Of a stretch of 35,259 nt of DNA, positions 32,401-35,259 are shown piece after piece. Every line of letters begins with the position of its first letter. Position 1 is the first letter of the stretch. Source of the stretch: Flavobacteriales bacterium. Its GTDB lineage: Bacteria; Bacteroidota; Bacteroidia; Flavobacteriales; Flavobacteriaceae. The position numbers and the translations under genes were made by a program. The notes under the pieces were generated by a model, which worked only from the letters and a program-made list of their open reading frames with translations, searched no databases and was not told the origin of the DNA. The stretch covers positions 1 through 35,259 of the forward strand of contig JALWLE010000125.1 in assembly GCA_026996605.1 (NCBI GenBank). The letters run 5' to 3'.

Positions 32401-33118
32401 GCAAAATGTTCTAAATCAACATTTAACACAGAAAACTTTTGGAATAACCGAATCCGACAATCAAGTTCAACTTCAAGAATTGAGCAAGCAACGGGAAACT
32501 TTGTTGCGTGAAACCGGCGAAATCAAAGAAAAGTACCGGAAAGATGCCGAAATCCGAACACGTAACCAAAAAATTGTCAAAAAAATAGACGAACAACAAA
32601 AAGTTTACGACTTGTGGCAAGAGCTATACAAAATCATAGGCGGGTCCAAAGATGCGTTTAATGTCTATGTGCAACGGCTGACGCTCAAACAGTTGTTACA
32701 TTTGGCAAATCTGCACTTATATCGTTTAAACAAACGTTATTCGCTCAAAATGCCCGAGACCTACAAAGCCAAAGAAGAGCTGAATTTTTATCTCATCGAC
32801 CATTATCAAACCGACCAATTGCGTTTGGTGGAAACGTCTAGCGGCGGCGAAAAATTTATCATCAGTTTGGCATTGGCACTAGGCTTATCCGATTTAGCCA
32901 GTAAAAATGTCCGCATCGATTCATTGTTTATAGACGAAGGTTTTGGCACTTTGGACAGTGATACGTTGGAAACGGTAATTTCCACGCTGGAAACCCTGCA
33001 ATCACAAGGCAAAATGATAGGTATTATTTCGCATGTCGAAGCACTGAAAGAACGTATTCCCAGACAAATACGGGTCAATAAAAAAAGTAATGGGATAAGC
33101 GAAGTAGAAATTAAATAA
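29465..33118 (+). CDS. sbcC: Exonuclease SbcC (Rad50-like ATPase subunit)
   Basis: 1217 residues, longer than E. coli SbcC (1048). The N-terminal ATPase lobe has Walker A GATGSGKTT (39-47) and the Q-loop region MLAQGEFAAFL. Two long coiled-coil arms (about 180-590 and 610-1050) flank a zinc hook CPLC at 599-602, where two molecules join. The C-terminal lobe carries the ABC signature SSGGEKF, the Walker B and glutamate DSLFIDEGFGTLD, and a final switch His in ISHVEAL. ATP binding and hydrolysis open and close access to the SbcD nuclease. It follows sbcD by 7 bp. Confidence 0.95.
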   Translation: MKILKIELQNINSLKSDQPIVIDFESDVFKDIGLFAITGATGSGKTTILDAITIALYQNVPRFQKSKGTLLDVVSYGAKEAFCRVTFENNQSVYEAYWGIKLATKTGKTLKNPKEEVALKNLTDGKIIATQKRKMLEAVEEVTQLNYEQFLRSVMLAQGEFAAFLSAKASEKGKLLEQITGEEIYKRIGEQILSRRNLEEQKLNDLRKSLNNEDILSDEEKILLQKREKELEINLKALDNRLENIQNIDKWYKDHRQLIEKQAQLSKDEESFKEFVNQHQKELILLALNEAAEPYKTLIDHILRNDKLLKTKTAQIDELTAALKKLIPELKQLAEQDIELTQQVAQATKHFNDWLPKFDLLTKLENELQNRQKDLERIQKDLAENKDKIVEYQKDKGKLEHQIKKLEKALSDLEVAIKEQAHLPKVNEHLTAWTGRLTDYKNHSLQLKQAQKVIGQRQQEIDNIRKFTGEKQAVLNEQKNNLKTLDEKLQLIDTQLKGLNITQLPAQRDRQQNLVHKWQKLVELSEHYTKINQKISELNEKTIENTKQIAQKEGLLKATLNDIEIQTHAVADAQRIYDLQKSIKNYEAERKHLIAGQPCPLCGATEHPFAEHGTDDDITVAQAELNQRRKTLETLIKTQNRLNTDVQILKTELKNLQMQLLELQTEKQQILSIAQALQLNAEINKTEQITIQHQQAKLKLKDLDNQLDKAQKLQIEKNDVNQKKNKLTDELHSLEKFVGKQQESQKIYQKEIAEKQKLIADLQYKNQEIEQQLKPELQSFGYDFPEPETLETFIDTIKSSINEYNSKKETLLNLKADIDKNNIAKDNLTGQITQLETDQQKLMDRQQEITQQIQELKSDRAALLPLDISIEQHRKALAGKRDALLEKQKAIKAQLETKQQAKREQEILQTQLRLEIEALAPELETQRQSLTSQLKDSRFDSMQAVQQALLAPERKQQYQELKKRIDKRNIEINTLKKETQNVLNQHLTQKTFGITESDNQVQLQELSKQRETLLRETGEIKEKYRKDAEIRTRNQKIVKKIDEQQKVYDLWQELYKIIGGSKDAFNVYVQRLTLKQLLHLANLHLYRLNKRYSLKMPETYKAKEELNFYLIDHYQTDQLRLVETSSGGEKFIISLALALGLSDLASKNVRIDSLFIDEGFGTLDSDTLETVISTLETLQSQGKMIGIISHVEALKERIPRQIRVNKKSNGISEVEIK

Positions 33119-33248
33119 TATTCTGTTAATATCACACAAATAGTAAGAAAGATCTGTAAATATAGCCTTCAGAAACAATCCTATAAAAAAATATTTGTTG
33201 TGTAATTCTTTAAAAACAAGTACAAGATGCTTAAAAACTATATTTATG

Positions 33249-34400
33249 TTACATTTTTTCAATAACTAAATGCTCTGCTTGTTTTTTCTGTGTAAATGAT
33301 ATAATTTTATGTACCATTTGATAGTAATATTCCGGATTTTCAACAAAATCAATATCGCTGATATCCAAAATCAAAATATTTAGATCCTTTTGCATTTTGA
33401 TAAAATTCATATAACCTTCATGAATTTGCTCTAAATACTCCCCCGTAATAGATTGCTCGTAAGAACGCCCGCGTTTTTTGATATTTTGTAGTAAACGATT
33501 CACATTTTGATATAAATAAATATATAAATCGGGTTTGACCAAATCTCGATACATAAAATTGAAAATCTTGCGATACAAAGCATATTCGTCTTCTGACAAT
33601 GTCACTTTTGAAAAAATCAAAGATTTAAACACATAATAATCGGATATGACAGAGGTTTTAAACAAATCATATTGCGATAAATCATCGGTTAATTGCTGAT
33701 AGCGGTCTGCCAAAAAGGACATTTCCAAAGGAAACGCATAACGCTTTTGATCTTGGTAAAATTTCGGTAAAAACGGATTTTCTTCAAAACGCTCCAAGAC
33801 TAATTTGGCATTGACATCTTTGGCAAATTGGGTCGCAAATGTCGTTTTGCCGGCACCAATATTGCCTTCAATGGCTATGAAGTTATATGGAAACTCGTTG
33901 ATTTTTAATTGTTTGTCTATCAATTTAACCGGGGTTTTATCAGGCGTTAAAGTTAGTAATTCCCGATGAGTTTTTTGCAAAACAGGATGAAAAAAATCCG
34001 GTAAAATATCATTTAATGGTTTTAATACGAAGTTGCGCTGTGATAACAAGGGATGCGGCACTTGTAAATCGGGTGTATTGATTTGCTGGTCATCGAAATA
34101 TAAAATGTCAATATCAATCAAACGATTTTGATATTCTCCGTTTTGAGATTTGCTTTGGCGTCCTAAAATTCGTTCAATCAATTGGGTTTTTTGCAAGAGT
34201 TCGGTCGGTGATAAACCGGTCTGTAAAACTAGTGCTACATTTAAAAAATCCTTACCGTCAAACTGCCATGCTTTGGTTTGATATACCGGAGAAATGCTTT
34301 TAATTTTTCCGGCAAAGATATTTAATAAATCAACAGCTGATTGTAAGTTCTTAAAAGGCTTACCGAGATTACTTCCGAGAGATATTATGACTTTGTGCAT
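33249..34400 (-). CDS. folK: HPPK (FolK) fused to a deoxynucleoside kinase
   Basis: 383 residues in two domains. Residues 1-150 are 6-hydroxymethyl-7,8-dihydropterin pyrophosphokinase (ISLGSNLG near the start, QTKAWQFDGKDFLNV, and RLIDIDILYF with the Mg-binding Asp pair), which adds pyrophosphate in folate synthesis. From about 170, a deoxynucleoside kinase of the dGK/dCK type begins with P-loop GNIGAGKTT (179-187), then FEENPFLPKFY, FLADRYQQL and the lid-like RGRSYEQSI. It salvages deoxynucleosides. The fusion is seen in other Bacteroidota, so it is not a frameshift artefact. It converges with sbcC across a 130-bp gap. Confidence 0.92.
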   Translation of the reverse strand: MHKVIISLGSNLGKPFKNLQSAVDLLNIFAGKIKSISPVYQTKAWQFDGKDFLNVALVLQTGLSPTELLQKTQLIERILGRQSKSQNGEYQNRLIDIDILYFDDQQINTPDLQVPHPLLSQRNFVLKPLNDILPDFFHPVLQKTHRELLTLTPDKTPVKLIDKQLKINEFPYNFIAIEGNIGAGKTTFATQFAKDVNAKLVLERFEENPFLPKFYQDQKRYAFPLEMSFLADRYQQLTDDLSQYDLFKTSVISDYYVFKSLIFSKVTLSEDEYALYRKIFNFMYRDLVKPDLYIYLYQNVNRLLQNIKKRGRSYEQSITGEYLEQIHEGYMNFIKMQKDLNILILDISDIDFVENPEYYYQMVHKIISFTQKKQAEHLVIEKM

Positions 34401-34491
34401 AGTTTTTTTGAGGAATTGAGGAATTTTAATAGGTTGTCAATATCGAATATCACACTTTTTCATTTTCCACTTTCTACTTTGCACTAATAAA

Positions 34492-35169
34492 TCAAGTTAA
34501 ATAAGCTAAAAGCATCGCGAGAAAAATCAACAAAAATTTCCGGATATTGAATCGATGCGAATGTTCGTTTTCAAATAAAATAGTCGTCCCGATATGTGCC
34601 AAAATTCCAACTACAAAAGCATTGATATACGCACCGTAAGTTGTCATAAATCCGGCATAATTACCTAAAAATGCCGCCAAAGGACTCATTAAAGCAAAAC
34701 CGGTCAAAAAACCGAAAATCTTTGATTTTGACCACCCGGCTTCTATCATTATACTAGTCAGCACAATGGCAATAGGCAATTTGTGAATCAAAATACCGTA
34801 AAAATAACTCGTATGCAAATGATGCCCTTGATTAATTGGTAAGCCTTCCATAAAGGCATGAATAGCTAAACTAAGCCATAACAGCCATGGTGCTTTACGG
34901 TTAAAAGCATGTTTATGACCGTGTTCGGCACCATGAGAAAACAGCTCTAAAATCAATTGGAAGATAATGCCACTCATAATAAAAAATCCGGCGGTTTTAC
35001 CATCCAATTTAGCATAAACACCCGGTAATAAATGAAAAACAATAACAGAAAGTAAGTAAGCACCACTAAAACTCAATAAGAGATTAACGTATTGGCTATC
35101 GACATTTTTGAGCCGAAATGCCAAAAAACCACCTGCCAGAACCGTAAAAAATAGAATTAAATAAACCAT
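34492..35169 (-). CDS. ZIP-family metal transporter
   Basis: 225 residues with about seven hydrophobic helices. The metal-site signatures are HAFMEGLP (104-111) and HKLPIA (129-134) in the central helices. A His-rich cytoplasmic-loop candidate HGAEHGHKH lies at 79-87. ZIP proteins carry divalent ions (Zn, Fe or Mn) into the cytoplasm, the opposite of the CDF exporter at 8660-9535. It is 91 bp upstream of folK on the same strand, with a pyrimidine-rich gap, so co-transcription is possible but not proven. Confidence 0.88.
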   Translation of the reverse strand: MVYLILFFTVLAGGFLAFRLKNVDSQYVNLLLSFSGAYLLSVIVFHLLPGVYAKLDGKTAGFFIMSGIIFQLILELFSHGAEHGHKHAFNRKAPWLLWLSLAIHAFMEGLPINQGHHLHTSYFYGILIHKLPIAIVLTSIMIEAGWSKSKIFGFLTGFALMSPLAAFLGNYAGFMTTYGAYINAFVVGILAHIGTTILFENEHSHRFNIRKFLLIFLAMLLAYLT

Positions 35170-35259
35170 AAGCTATTAAAAAAGTTAAAGATTAATCGTT
35201 TCTGTTATCAAGCAACCGGTTATACCAATTTTAAATAAAAAATAGTCCAAAAAGATTTG
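35170..35259. other. Right-edge intergenic sequence
   Basis: The final 90 bases lie upstream of the ZIP gene. No TAnnTTTG box on the minus strand and no coding start are evident before the edge. Confidence 0.4.

Noticed and set aside
33119-33248. Terminator between convergent sbcC and folK
   Set aside because: No stem of useful length with a T-run could be found in this AT-rich gap.

Overview
The window comes from a low-GC member of the Bacteroidota, most likely close to the Flavobacteriia. Four things point there: two proteins end in type IX secretion (T9SS) C-terminal sorting domains; the promoters have the Bacteroidota form TTTG-N19-TAnnTTTG; a folK domain is fused to a deoxynucleoside kinase; and a large DUF4175 coiled-coil protein sits directly before ybeY. 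No rRNA or tRNA gene was recognised. Most of the window is chromosomal housekeeping sequence in short operons, with intergenic gaps unusually full of structured repeats.

Left part (1-9.5 kb): a partial ECF sigma factor diverges from rnr (RNase R). It is followed by a DUF433/DUF5615 toxin-antitoxin pair, a surface protein made of repeats of about 33 residues with a T9SS tail, an ElaA-like acetyltransferase, two tandem YfdX-family genes (one a predicted lipoprotein, the other without any signal peptide) and a cation diffusion facilitator.

Middle (9.5-24.3 kb): asnB (glutamine-hydrolysing asparagine synthetase) is preceded by what reads as a complete transcription attenuator. It has a consensus-like promoter, a 17-codon leader peptide with seven Asn codons (six in a row), and an intrinsic terminator. 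Downstream are a 160-bp MITE-like element inserted in a palindromic repeat, a decayed GIY-YIG gene, gltX, DUF4175-ybeY and two perfect parS-like palindromes (TGTTCCACGTGGAACA) just after ybeY. Then come a frameshifted GloVer-repeat T9SS protein and mnmG. The parS pair and mnmG suggest an origin-proximal location, although no origin was identified here.

Right part (24.3-35.3 kb): nrdB (without nrdA beside it), frr-recA-comF in close succession, the sbcD-sbcC nuclease pair, the folK/deoxynucleoside-kinase fusion and a ZIP metal transporter. RecA, SbcCD and the nucleotide-supply genes nrdB and dNK give this end a DNA replication and repair character.

The intergenic regions hold at least four repeat families: (i) 33-bp GACCTGCTAGG palindromes; (ii) hairpins of the form GGTnnCT-GAGTG...TACCGA-AGnnACC, whose outer stems covary between copies; (iii) TCATTTCGACAGA...GAGAAATCTC elements; and (iv) AGCTCCGTAGGAGC elements. 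The most notable observations are the Asn-codon attenuator ahead of asnB, the paired parS sites, the covarying hairpin family and the MITE whose target site can be reconstructed exactly.
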